From contig NZ_BOOH01000063.1 in assembly GCF_016863135.1 (NCBI RefSeq), forward strand, positions 1 through 64,000: a stretch of DNA of 64,000 bases, in the 5' to 3' direction. The DNA comes from Planobispora longispora (lineage in GTDB: Bacteria > Actinomycetota > Actinomycetes > Streptosporangiales > Streptosporangiaceae). The notes below the pieces were generated by a model. It was not told the origin of the DNA and did no database searches. It saw nothing but the letters and a program-made list of their open reading frames with translations. Below, piece by piece: positions 28,471 through 36,390 of the stretch. Position numbers and translations under genes: made by a program. The stretch's first letter is position 1. Every line of letters begins with the position of its first letter.

Positions 28471-28622
28471 CCCCCGCGCGGGCGGATCCGCCCCCGCCGC
28501 GGGCACTCTTATTACAGAGAGCAATCAGTTGACTACACATTGGTAAGCGTCTGGCCGGGCGGCCGTGGCCGCGAGGCCGCCCGGGGGACCATCTCCTCTG
28601 CCGGATGAGGAGAGGGAGTCCA

Positions 28623-30221
28623 GTGAAGAGGGTCGTCGGGGTCGTCACGGGAGCCATGCTGCTCGCCGCCACCGCCGGAGCGCCGCCGCAGGCGGTCGCC
28701 CGCACCCACCACGACGGTTTGACGTGGGGGCCCTGCGAGACGGGGGACGGCCGGGCCGGCGACACCACGCTCGTGCCCTCCGACCGGGTGGTGGAGTGCG
28801 CCACGCTCCGGGTGCCGCTCGACTACCGCGAGCCGTACCAGACCATCTCCATCGCGCTGAACCGGATCAAGGGGACGGCCTCCCGCGACCGCGACCACCT
28901 GGGCGCGCTGCTGGTCAACCCCGGGGGGCCGGGCGCCTCCGGGCTGCTCATGGCCCAGTACGTCGCGGCGAAGCTCCCCGCCCGGCTGGCCGAGCGCTTC
29001 GACGTGATCGGCTTCGACCCGCGCGGGGTGGGCCGCAGCGAGCCGGCGCTGCGGTGCGCGGACCCGGCCGAGCACTACGCCGCCCCGCGTCCCGACAACG
29101 TGCCGAGGAACGCCCAAGAGGAGTCCGTCCTGCTCGACCGCGCCCGCCGGTACGCCGACGCGTGCGCGATGCGGTGGAGCTGGCTGCTGCCCCACGTGAC
29201 CACCGAGAACACCGCCCGGGACATGGACCGGATCAGGCAGGCGCTGGGCGAGGAGAAGATCAGCTTCCTGGGCTACTCCTACGGCACCTACCTCGGCTCG
29301 GTCTACGCGACGCTCTTCCCCGGCCGCGTCAAGCGCCTCGTCCTGGACAGCGCGGTCGACCCCCGCCACGTCTGGTACGAGTCCAACCTCCGCCAGAACG
29401 CCGCCTTCGACCGGCGGCACCGCGACTTCCTGCGGTGGACGGCGCGGCACAACGACGTCTACCGGCTGGGCAAGACCGGCCGGGAGGTCTCCTTCGCGTG
29501 GTACTCCACCCGGCAGCGCCTGCGCGCCCGTCCCGCCGGGGGCGTGATCGGCCCCAGCGAGTTCGACGACGTCTACACCGTCGGCGGCTACTCCGACACG
29601 GTCTGGCCGCAGCTGGCCCAGGCCCTCTCGGCCTACGTGCGCAGAGGCGACGCGGAGCCCCTGGTGAGCGCCCACCGCCGCTACGCCGCGGGCGACGCCG
29701 AGGAGGAGAACGGCTACGCCGTCTACCTCGCGGTGCAGTGCGGCGAGGCCCACTGGCCGCGTGACTGGCGGCGGTGGAAGGCGGACACGACCGCGATCCA
29801 CGCCCGCAGTCCCTTCATGGCCTGGTCGAACACCTGGTTCAACGCGCCGTGCGGATTCTGGTCCGGGCGGGGCGCCACCCCGGTGCCCATCCGGAACGAC
29901 CGCAGGCTCCCGCCCGCCCTGATCATCCAGTCCCGGTGGGACGCCGCCACCCCCTACCCCGGGGCGCTGGAGCTGCGCCGGGTCTTCGCCCGCTCCCGCA
30001 TGGTGACCGAGCCCGGCGGCAACCACGGCGTCTCCCTCGCCGGGAACGCGTGCGTGGACCGGCACCTGGCCGCCTATCTCAGGGACGGCGTCGTGCCCGG
30101 TCCGGCCCGCCGCGCCCCGAGCGGGCCCGACGCGCGCTGCGCCACCACTCCCGCGCCCCAGCCCGCCGAGCCCGTACGGCAGGCCGCGCGCATGCCGGCA
30201 TCTCCCGGACTGGGGAGATGA
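28623..30221 (+). CDS. Secreted tripeptidyl-aminopeptidase-like alpha/beta hydrolase
   Basis: The protein has 532 residues from a GTG with GGGAG five bases upstream; a signal peptide follows (KRVVGVVTGAMLLAATAGA). It is an S33-like peptidase: oxyanion region NPGGPGASG, nucleophile GYSYGTYLG, Asp in QSRWDAATPY and His in GGNHGVSL, with the TAP C-terminal domain. It cleaves N-terminal peptides outside the cell. It interrupts the ispG-GNAT neighbourhood common in actinobacteria. Confidence 0.92.
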   Translation: MKRVVGVVTGAMLLAATAGAPPQAVARTHHDGLTWGPCETGDGRAGDTTLVPSDRVVECATLRVPLDYREPYQTISIALNRIKGTASRDRDHLGALLVNPGGPGASGLLMAQYVAAKLPARLAERFDVIGFDPRGVGRSEPALRCADPAEHYAAPRPDNVPRNAQEESVLLDRARRYADACAMRWSWLLPHVTTENTARDMDRIRQALGEEKISFLGYSYGTYLGSVYATLFPGRVKRLVLDSAVDPRHVWYESNLRQNAAFDRRHRDFLRWTARHNDVYRLGKTGREVSFAWYSTRQRLRARPAGGVIGPSEFDDVYTVGGYSDTVWPQLAQALSAYVRRGDAEPLVSAHRRYAAGDAEEENGYAVYLAVQCGEAHWPRDWRRWKADTTAIHARSPFMAWSNTWFNAPCGFWSGRGATPVPIRNDRRLPPALIIQSRWDAATPYPGALELRRVFARSRMVTEPGGNHGVSLAGNACVDRHLAAYLRDGVVPGPARRAPSGPDARCATTPAPQPAEPVRQAARMPASPGLGR

Positions 30222-30324
30222 GGGACCCCTCGCACCGATCGCCACGTGACGCCCCGTGTGACGTTGTGTGTCGGTCTCTGCGTCGGTTCCTGCCAAAATC
30301 GAGGAGGTCGCGTAGGCTGGGCCC

Positions 30325-31170
30325 GTGATGCTGCGCACAACGGCGTCGCGCGTACTCGACGACAACGACCGTGACGAGGTTCTGGCGCTTCTCGACGCCG
30401 ACCCCGTCGCCAATGTCTTCGTCGCCTCCAGGGTCCGGTCCGTCGGGCTCAATCCGGCCCGGCTCGGCGGCCAGATGTGGGGATTCGGGTCACGCGGGAC
30501 CCTGACATCCCTCTGTTACTCCGGGGCCAACCTGGTTCCGGTGAACGCCGGTCCCGAGGCGGTGCACGCCTTCGCCGACCGGGCGCGCCGGCAGGGCCGC
30601 CGCTGCTCCTCGGTCGTCGGTCCGATCGACGCGGTCGAGCTGCTCTGGGAGCGGCTGGAGCCGCACTGGGGGCCGGCCCGCGCCGTCCGCTGGGCCCAGC
30701 CCGTCATGGCCACCTCGGCGTATTCGCCGATCCCGTACGACCCGCTGGTGCGGCGGGTGCGGATGGAGGACTTCGAGACCGTCCTGCCGGCCTGCGTGGC
30801 GATGTTCACCGAGGAGGTGGGCGTCTCCCCGGAGGCGGGCGACGGCGGAGCGCTCTACCGCTCGCGGGTCGCCGAGCTGATCAGGATCGGCCGCTCCTAC
30901 GCCCGGATCGACGACGGCACCGTGGTCTTCAAGGCCGAGATCGGCGCGGTCACCCCGCTGGCCTGCCAGATCCAGGGCGTCTGGGTCCACCCCGACCTGC
31001 GCGGCCGGGGCCACGCGGCGGCCGGGATGGCCGCGGTGGTCCGGCAGGCGCTCGACTGCTTCGCCCCGACGGTCACGCTGTACGTCAACGACTACAACGC
31101 CCCGGCCAGGGCCGCCTACCGCAGGGCGGGTTTCAAAGAGGTCGACACCTTCATGTCGGTGCTCTTCTGA
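30325..31170 (+). CDS. GNAT family N-acetyltransferase with DUF4081 N-terminal domain
   Basis: The protein has 281 residues. The N-terminal half is the actinobacterial DUF4081 domain (ANVFVASRV, VVGPIDAVELLWERL). The C-terminal half is a GNAT fold with the acetyl-CoA loop VHPDLRGRGHAAAGM and LYVNDYNAPARAAYRRAGF. In mycobacteria a homologue lies directly downstream of ispG. Start is GTG 30325 or ATG 30328. Its last two codons form the beginning of a tandem DNA repeat. The acceptor substrate is unknown. Confidence 0.9.
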   Translation: MMLRTTASRVLDDNDRDEVLALLDADPVANVFVASRVRSVGLNPARLGGQMWGFGSRGTLTSLCYSGANLVPVNAGPEAVHAFADRARRQGRRCSSVVGPIDAVELLWERLEPHWGPARAVRWAQPVMATSAYSPIPYDPLVRRVRMEDFETVLPACVAMFTEEVGVSPEAGDGGALYRSRVAELIRIGRSYARIDDGTVVFKAEIGAVTPLACQIQGVWVHPDLRGRGHAAAGMAAVVRQALDCFAPTVTLYVNDYNAPARAAYRRAGFKEVDTFMSVLF

Positions 31171-31240
31171 CCCGGTCCCGCGGTTCTGACCCGGTCCCGC
31201 GGTTCTGACCCGGTCCCGCGGTTCTGACCCGGTCCCGTGG
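31165..31240. repeat. Four tandem 19-bp repeats at the end of the GNAT gene
   Basis: TTCTGACCCGGTCCCGCGG occurs four times without gaps (31165, 31184, 31203, 31222; the last has one change). The first copy includes the GNAT stop codon. The array lies between convergent genes. Confidence 0.95.
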
Positions 31241-31257
31241 TGCGGCGGCCCGGAGTC

Positions 31258-31635
31258 TCAGGAGGGCCGCACCAGCCGGTCCATCAGGTGCTCCAGCTCG
31301 CCCTCGGGGGCGTCGGTCAGTCCGGCGTGCACCGGGCCGGCCTGCACGATCGTGCTGCGCGGCGCGGTGAGCCAGCGGAACCGGCTGCCGAGCGACTCCC
31401 TGGACAGCGGGCCCGTGTCGTCGTCGCAGGAGATCCGGTAGGCGTCGAGCGCGTGCCGTACCCCGTCGACGTCGGCGTGGGCGTCGAGCGCGCGCAGCCG
31501 TGCCTCGTCCAGCTCCACCCGCGCGCACAGGTAGTCGCGCGGCTGGCAGTAGAGCAGGATGCCCGCGTTGATCAGCTCGCCGCGTTCGACGCGGGGGACG
31601 ACCCGGATGACGGCGTACTCGTAGACGTCTCTCAT
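31258..31635 (-). CDS. DUF3037 family protein paired with HipA-like kinase
   Basis: The protein has 125 residues and begins YEYAVIRVVPRVERGELINAGILLYC, characteristic of DUF3037. No catalytic motif is recognised. Its ATG overlaps the stop of the HipA-like gene (ATGA), so the two are translated together; association of these two families is known, though their joint role is not. It is the last gene of a four-gene operon beginning at 33465. Confidence 0.88.
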   Translation of the reverse strand: MRDVYEYAVIRVVPRVERGELINAGILLYCQPRDYLCARVELDEARLRALDAHADVDGVRHALDAYRISCDDDTGPLSRESLGSRFRWLTAPRSTIVQAGPVHAGLTDAPEGELEHLMDRLVRPS

Positions 31636-32441
31636 CGGGTGCCCTTCCAGAACGCACCGACCGAACCGGACTTCTTCTCCTGCCGGGGAGCCGCGGAGGG
31701 CTCCGGCAGCCAGGCCCGCGGCCCGTGCGCGCGGGCGAGCAGGTGCCCGGTGTACGCCTCCCGCACGGCCTGCGCGTCGTCGAACCCCGGCTCGTCGGCC
31801 AGCCATTCGTCCGGGACCTCGGCCAGCACCTCGCCGAGGAGCCCGGGGGTGATCCGCTCGCTCAGCTCCGCGTCGGCCTCGGCCATCGCGGTGGCGAAGG
31901 GGGCCAGGACGTGGTCGCCCGCGTCGAAGCCGCGCTGCGGGTCGGCGGTGCGCCAATTGTGGTGGAACCAGAGGGCGGCGCCGTGGTCGATCAGCCAGAC
32001 GTCGCCGTGCCAGAGCAGCAGGTTGGGGTTGCGCCAGCTCCGGTCGACGTTGTGGATCAGCGCGTCGAACCAGAGCAGCCGGGAGGCGAAGGCGGGATCG
32101 GGCGGCCAGGTGAGCGGCTCGAAGCCGAGCGCGCCGGGCAGGAAGTCGACCGCGAGGTTGCGCCCGGCGCTGGCCTTGAGCAGGTCCTGGATCTCCTCGT
32201 CGGGTTCGCGGGCGCCGAGCTGCGGATCGACGTCGACCACCTTCAGCTCGGGGGTGCGGAAGCCGAGCCGCCGGGCCAGCTCGGCACAGACGATCTCCGC
32301 CACCAGCACCCGGCGCCCCTGCCCGGCGCCTCGGAACTTCACGGCGTAGGTGCCGAGGTCGTCGGCCTCCATCACCCCGGGAAGCGACCCGCCCTCACGC
32401 AGCGGCGTGACGTAGCGGGTCGCCGTGATCTCTTCCAGCAC
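31632..32441 (-). CDS. HipA-like kinase family protein (short, without HipB partner)
   Basis: The protein has 269 residues, much shorter than E. coli HipA. The kinase core is recognisable: YAVKFRGAGQG (nucleotide Lys), FDALIHNVDRSWRNPNLLL (catalytic Asp and Asn) and VWLIDHGAAL (metal-binding Asp). It likely phosphorylates a protein or small molecule; classical HipA phosphorylates glutamyl-tRNA synthetase. No HipB-type HTH protein is adjacent. It starts nine bases after an SRPBCC gene and overlaps DUF3037, so these genes are one transcription unit. Confidence 0.87.
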   Translation of the reverse strand: MLEEITATRYVTPLREGGSLPGVMEADDLGTYAVKFRGAGQGRRVLVAEIVCAELARRLGFRTPELKVVDVDPQLGAREPDEEIQDLLKASAGRNLAVDFLPGALGFEPLTWPPDPAFASRLLWFDALIHNVDRSWRNPNLLLWHGDVWLIDHGAALWFHHNWRTADPQRGFDAGDHVLAPFATAMAEADAELSERITPGLLGEVLAEVPDEWLADEPGFDDAQAVREAYTGHLLARAHGPRAWLPEPSAAPRQEKKSGSVGAFWKGTR

Positions 32442-32450
32442 CGGGCCAGG

Positions 32451-33065
32451 CTATCGGGTGGCCCGGTCCCGGATGGCACGCAACATGACCAGCCGGACCA
32501 GGCCGCTGCCCAGCCGGATGATCCGCCAGTATCGGCCCATGGCCCGCCGGGCGTCGGGGCTGGTGGCCAGGATCCTCGTCTCGGTCACCAGACGGATCCG
32601 GCCCGGCCCGGCGTCGTCGAGGAGCAGGAAGTTGAACGTCGCCTTGGCGTAGCCGGGCGTGTCGAACGCCCGGAAGGCGTCGAGGTCCCCGAAGGAGGGG
32701 TCGTGGGAGCCGCCCAGCCGCCACCACTGGCCGATCAGTCCCTGGACCGTCTCGCGGCCGGAGTCCGCGGCCAGCTGGGTGAAGGGGAAGGACGGAGTGC
32801 TCCCCTGACCGCGGGCGTCCCCTGGTCCGAGGCCGTTCCCTGGTCCGCGGCCGTTCTCCTGTCCGTGCCCGCCCCGCCGCCCGTGGCCGCCGCGGAGCCG
32901 GGAGGCCAGCTCGCGGATGGCGAAGAGCGGCCGGGCCGCCCGCAGGTCCGTCGGGTTCAGCGTGGTCACCGCGTCCCAGACCCGCTCGCGCGAGGCGGTG
33001 ATGGTGATCTCGTGCCGTTCGGCGAAGTCGGGGCGGGCGATGATCTGGTCAGTCAACGTCCGCAC
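32451..33065 (-). CDS. SRPBCC superfamily protein with Gly-rich insertion
   Basis: The protein has 204 residues. Start-domain-like features are ITITASRERVWDAVTTL, FNFLLLDDAG and RIRLVTETRILA. An inserted Gly/Arg-rich stretch (about residues 60-90, RGGHGRRGGHGQENGRG) is encoded by imperfect DNA repeats and is probably disordered. It overlaps the preceding SRPBCC gene by 17 bp and is nine bp before the HipA-like gene. It may bind a hydrophobic ligand; the ligand is unknown. Confidence 0.82.
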   Translation of the reverse strand: MRTLTDQIIARPDFAERHEITITASRERVWDAVTTLNPTDLRAARPLFAIRELASRLRGGHGRRGGHGQENGRGPGNGLGPGDARGQGSTPSFPFTQLAADSGRETVQGLIGQWWRLGGSHDPSFGDLDAFRAFDTPGYAKATFNFLLLDDAGPGRIRLVTETRILATSPDARRAMGRYWRIIRLGSGLVRLVMLRAIRDRATR

Positions 33066-33465
33066 GGCTGGCCTCCCGCTCCAGGTTGTCCAGGAGCCGC
33101 TCCAGGACGGCGTCGTGCTGCCAGCGGATCAGCACCGGCCACAGCAGCCGGAACAGGCCCGTGGTGCGTCCCTTGATCTCGTGCCGGACGAGGGTGCCGC
33201 CCTCGGCGGGGTGGAGCGTGAAGCCGTGCCCGCCGGTCATCTCCTTGGTGTCGAACCAGATCCTGCGGCAGGGCTCGACGGCCCCCACCCGGTAGCGCAT
33301 CGGGTCGTGCTCGACGGGGGCGCCGGGCTTGACGCCCTCGGGGAGGTGGAAGCGGCCCTTCTCCTGCGGCCAGAGCGGGTCTCCCGGGCCGCCGAGGTTC
33401 ATGAGCAGCTCCCAGACCCGCTCGGGAGACGCGGGGACGACGCGTTCGTGCATGTTGTAGACCAC
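33049..33465 (-). CDS. SRPBCC superfamily protein, first gene of the HipA-like operon
   Basis: The protein has 138 residues from a GTG that has GGAGG seven bases upstream; longer starts would run through the operator. Typical SRPBCC segments are VVPASPERVWELLMNLGG, RIWFDTKEMTGGHGFTL and GTLVRHEIKGRT. It leads four genes (SRPBCC, SRPBCC, HipA-like, DUF3037) whose spacing is overlap or under ten bases. Two palindromes matching one before a nearby TetR gene lie just upstream. Confidence 0.85.
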   Translation of the reverse strand: MVYNMHERVVPASPERVWELLMNLGGPGDPLWPQEKGRFHLPEGVKPGAPVEHDPMRYRVGAVEPCRRIWFDTKEMTGGHGFTLHPAEGGTLVRHEIKGRTTGLFRLLWPVLIRWQHDAVLERLLDNLEREASRADVD

Positions 33466-33474
33466 GAGCCACCT

Positions 33475-33515
33475 CCATACGGTTGCGTATGGTTCGACTA
33501 TACGCCCGCGTATGG
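33475..33515. promoter_or_regulatory. Twin TetR-type operators before the SRPBCC/HipA-like operon
   Basis: CCATACGGTTGCGTATGG (33475-33492) is a perfect 7-4-7 palindrome. CTATACGCCCGCGTATGG (33498-33515) is a second copy with one arm mismatch, 23 bp away start to start. An almost identical site (34661-34678) precedes the TetR gene at 34691. Confidence 0.85.
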
Positions 33516-33636
33516 AAGGGGTGCGGAGGGGCCCCGGGTCGGGGCGTGCGCGCGCCGCCTCCGAGGTGGGGAGCCGGGCGGCGGCCCGGTCGCGCGGCGT
33601 GGTCATGACCCCGGGACACGTGGGGAGAGTGATTTT

Positions 33637-33683
33637 TCTAACGGCAAAATATCTATTGACCCGTTAGATGCTCATCCGTTAGA
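33637..33683. promoter_or_regulatory. CCGTTAGA repeats in the promoter of the alpha/beta hydrolase
   Basis: TCTAACGG at 33637-33644 is the inverse of CCGTTAGA at 33661-33668 and 33676-33683; the direct pair is 15 bp apart. A TTGACC box (33656) and TAGAAC (33680), 18 bp apart, could be the promoter, which the repeats would overlap. Confidence 0.5.
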
Positions 33684-33728
33684 ACTGATCGGGTCAGTCC
33701 CTCCGGCAGGCCCGTGAAAGGCGTTGAG

Positions 33729-34604
33729 ATGAGGCTCCTGGACGTCCCCCGCACCGCGCACCGCCACATCGAGGTCGACGGGGTGCGGGTCTTCTACCGC
33801 GACTCGTCGCCGGCCCGGCCCGACGCGCCGGTTATGTTGCTGCTGCACGGCTTCCCGTCGGCCTCGCACCAGTTCCGCCGGCTCATCGACGTCCTGGGCG
33901 GGCGGTACCGCCTGATCGCTCCGGACTACCCCGGGTTCGGGCACACCGAGGTCCCGGAGGGGTTCGCCTACGGCTTCGACCGGCTCGCTGACGTCATGGA
34001 GGGCTTCGTCGAGCGGCTCGGCCTGACCCGGTTCGTGATGTACGTCTTCGACTTCGGCGCCCCCATCGGCTTCCGGCTGGCGACCCGCCGCCCCGAGTGG
34101 ATCGCGGGCCTGGTCGTCCAGAACGGCAACGCCTACGAGGAGGGGCTGTCGCCGCAGGCCCGCGACTTCATCGCGCTGCGTCCGGAGGACGACGGCGCCG
34201 AGGAGACCGTCCGCGGCCTGCTGACGCTCCCGGCGACCCGGGGCCAGTACGAGGGCGGGACCGGCCACGCCGAACTGGTCGCCCCCGACGGCTGGACGCT
34301 CGACCAGCACTTCCTCGACCTGCCGGGGCGCAAGGAGGCCCAGGTCGCGCTGGCCTTCGACTACCACGCCAACGTCGGGATGTACCCGCTCTGGCACGCC
34401 TGGCTGCGCGAGCACGTCCCGCCCACGCTCATCGCCTGGGGCCGGGGCGACCCGTTCTTCACCGAGCGGGGCGCCCGTGCCTACCTGCGCGACCTGCCGG
34501 AGGCCGAGCTCCACATCCTGGACACCGGTCACTTCGCGCTGGAGGAGAAACTCCCCGAGATCGCCCCGCTGATCGCGGACTTCCTCGACCGCGTCTGGAC
34601 GTGA
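33729..34604 (+). CDS. Alpha/beta hydrolase, epoxide hydrolase / haloalkane dehalogenase type
   Basis: The protein has about 291 residues (ATG 33729; GTG 33714 possible). The oxyanion motif is LLHGFPSASHQFRRL. The nucleophile elbow reads VFDFGAPIGFRLA, with Asp rather than Ser, as in epoxide hydrolases and dehalogenases. A late Asp in WGRGDPFF and the His in DTGHFALEE complete the triad. It lies between the SRPBCC/HipA-like operon and the TetR gene sharing operators with it, and may belong to the same function. The substrate is unknown. Confidence 0.9.
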   Translation: MRLLDVPRTAHRHIEVDGVRVFYRDSSPARPDAPVMLLLHGFPSASHQFRRLIDVLGGRYRLIAPDYPGFGHTEVPEGFAYGFDRLADVMEGFVERLGLTRFVMYVFDFGAPIGFRLATRRPEWIAGLVVQNGNAYEEGLSPQARDFIALRPEDDGAEETVRGLLTLPATRGQYEGGTGHAELVAPDGWTLDQHFLDLPGRKEAQVALAFDYHANVGMYPLWHAWLREHVPPTLIAWGRGDPFFTERGARAYLRDLPEAELHILDTGHFALEEKLPEIAPLIADFLDRVWT

Positions 34605-34660
34605 CGCCCGGCGCGGGCGGCGGAATGTGGGCGGCTCCAGCGCGGTCGCGCGCGAGCCGG

Positions 34661-34678
34661 CCATACGCCCGCGTATGG
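34661..34678. promoter_or_regulatory. Palindromic operator before tetR
   Basis: CCATACGCCCGCGTATGG is a perfect 7-4-7 palindrome ending 12 bases before the TetR start. It matches the twin sites at 33475-33515, so TetR probably represses itself and the divergent operon. Confidence 0.85.
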
Positions 34679-34690
34679 AAGACTGGCCGG

Positions 34691-35236
34691 ATGGCACGGT
34701 TGAGCGCGGAGGACTGGGCGACGGCGGCGCTGGAGGCGCTGGCCGAGGGCGGCCTGGCGGCCGTCGCGGTGGAGCCGGTGGCGGTACGGCTCGGCGCCAC
34801 CAAGGGCAGCTTCTACTGGCACTTCGCCAACCGCCGGGCGCTGGTCGAGGCCGCGCTCACCCGCTGGGAGGCCGGGACCGAGGAGATCATCGCCGGGCTG
34901 TCGGAGATCCCCGACCCGGTCCTGCGCATGCGCACGCTGCTGGAGTTCGCCTTCGGCGACCCGGTGGACTCCAAGATCGCCTTCCAGCTGATCAGCGCGG
35001 CCGACGACCCGCTCGTCGCCGAGACGGCCCGCCGGGTGAGCGCGCGGCGGCTGGAGTTCATGCAGGCGGTCCTGGAGGAGGCCGGGCAGCCGCCCGAGCT
35101 CGCCCGGGGACGCGCCGTGGTGGGCTACAGCGTCTACCTCGGCATGGCCTCGCTGCACCGGGTCGGCGCGGTGGACGAGCCCATCGGCGCCTTCATGGAC
35201 CTGGCCCTGTCGGAGATGGGGCTCGCGGGCTCCTGA
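34691..35236 (+). CDS. TetR family regulator, probable repressor of the SRPBCC/HipA-like operon
   Basis: The protein has 181 residues. The N-terminal HTH includes VEPVAVRLGATKGSFYWHFANRRALVEAAL (the recognition helix around KGSFYWHF). The C-terminal ligand domain is short and contains GYSVYLGMASLHRVG. The operator just upstream indicates autoregulation, and the same motif occurs twice before the minus-strand operon at 33465. The ribosome site is weak. The inducer may be the substrate or product of the adjacent hydrolase (inference). Confidence 0.9.
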   Translation: MARLSAEDWATAALEALAEGGLAAVAVEPVAVRLGATKGSFYWHFANRRALVEAALTRWEAGTEEIIAGLSEIPDPVLRMRTLLEFAFGDPVDSKIAFQLISAADDPLVAETARRVSARRLEFMQAVLEEAGQPPELARGRAVVGYSVYLGMASLHRVGAVDEPIGAFMDLALSEMGLAGS

Positions 35237-35245
35237 GCCCGCCCC

Positions 35246-35384
35246 GGAGACCAGATGGGAAGCGCGCCCTCCCGGGAGACCAGACGGGAAGCGCGCCCCC
35301 CGGGAGACCAGACGGGAAGCGCGCCCCCCCGGGAGACCAGACGGGAAGCGCGCCTCCGGAGAACACCCGGGGGCGCGCTTCCCG
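35246..35384. repeat. Four 28-29 bp tandem repeats ending in a 13-bp hairpin
   Basis: Units beginning GGAGACCAGA start at 35246, 35275, 35303 and 35332, each holding a GGGAAGCGCGCC core. The last core (CGGGAAGCGCGCC, 35342-35354) pairs perfectly with an inverted copy at 35372-35384. The hairpin separates convergent genes and probably terminates transcription in both directions; any of the four left arms could pair with the one right arm. Confidence 0.85.
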
Positions 35385-35422
35385 CTTGACGGTCGTGAGT
35401 GATCCGCCGCCGGGAGGGGCGG

Positions 35423-36307
35423 TCACATCTTCGCGACGACCTCCTCGGCGAAGCGTTCGAGGGTGGCGGTCTTGAGCGCGAGGCTGCCCCGGCCGTACCG
35501 CTCCTTCTCCTCCGGCGTGGCCAGCCACCAGGGGGCGGCCATCGTCCCGGTGACGCCCTTGTCGGCGAAGCGGCGGTAGGTGTCGGCGTCGGGCATCACG
35601 GCCAGCGGGGCGACGATCTCCAGGGCGTCCTGCGGCCTGCCGTACTCCGACAGATAGCGCCGCAGGTCGGCGAGGACCGTGTCGAGCTGTTCCTCGGTGT
35701 AGACGCGGTTGCCGATCCAGCCGTCGCCCAGCCGGGCCGCGCGGCGCAGCGCCGCCTCGCTGTCGCCGCCGACGAAGAACGGCACGGGCGCGGCGGGCAC
35801 GGGGCAGATCGACAGCGGACCGAAGTCGAAGTGCCCGCCGTGGTGTTCGACCGTGCCTCCGGCCCAGAGCGCCCGCAGCGCCGGGATCATCTCGTCCAGC
35901 CTCCGGCCCCGGGTGTGGAAGTCCTGGCCGGTCTGGACGAACTCCTCCTTGCACCAGCCGACCCCGACCCCGAAGGAGACCCGGTCCCCGGATAGGACGG
36001 CGGCCGTCGAGACCTGCTTGGCGACGGTGAACAGGTCGCGGGCCGGGGCGATGTAGACGTTGGGGGAGAAGCGCAGCGTCGAGGTGACCGCCGCCATCGC
36101 GCCGATCGTCACCCACACGTCCGGCCAGTGCGTGTCGGCGTCCCAGCGGGGGGAGCCGGTGTCGGAGTAGGGGTAGGGGGAGTCGAAGTCGGCGTAGAAG
36201 ATGTGGTCGGACAGCGTGAGCGTGTGGATGCCGCAGCGCTCCGCCACCCGGGCCAGCTCCACGAACTGGTCGGTCGGAACGAATGACGCCCCTAGCCAGA
36301 ACTGCAC
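35423..36307 (-). CDS. LLM class F420-dependent oxidoreductase
   Basis: The protein has 294 residues, a luciferase-like TIM barrel of the F420 subgroup. Typical segments are LTLSDHIFYADF, SPNVYIAPARDLFTVAKQVS, VSFGVGVGWCKEEFVQTG, GRRLDEMIPALRALWAGG, PFFVGGDSEAALRRAARLGDGW. It oxidises or reduces an organic substrate with F420 or FMN. It is preceded by a GTG start with GGAG. It lies 173 bp after another LLM gene on the same strand. Confidence 0.92.
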   Translation of the reverse strand: MQFWLGASFVPTDQFVELARVAERCGIHTLTLSDHIFYADFDSPYPYSDTGSPRWDADTHWPDVWVTIGAMAAVTSTLRFSPNVYIAPARDLFTVAKQVSTAAVLSGDRVSFGVGVGWCKEEFVQTGQDFHTRGRRLDEMIPALRALWAGGTVEHHGGHFDFGPLSICPVPAAPVPFFVGGDSEAALRRAARLGDGWIGNRVYTEEQLDTVLADLRRYLSEYGRPQDALEIVAPLAVMPDADTYRRFADKGVTGTMAAPWWLATPEEKERYGRGSLALKTATLERFAEEVVAKM

Positions 36308-36390
36308 GGGTCACTCCGCCTTCTGTGAATGGTGAAATTTCGGGATATGTCACACGGCGAAGCCGGGGGACATATCCCGTCGGCACCCGG

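Noticed and set aside
28480-28493. GGGCGGATCCGCCC palindrome after ispG as an operator
   Set aside because: It is GC-only, close to the stop codon and better explained as part of a terminator-like hairpin; no second copy was found.
27258-28524. Long minus-strand frames opposite ispG
   Set aside because: They read through a well-conserved Fe-S enzyme and have no recognisable domain.
35246-35360. Repeats of 28-29 bp as a CRISPR array
   Set aside because: Units are directly adjacent with no unique spacers, and no cas genes are present.
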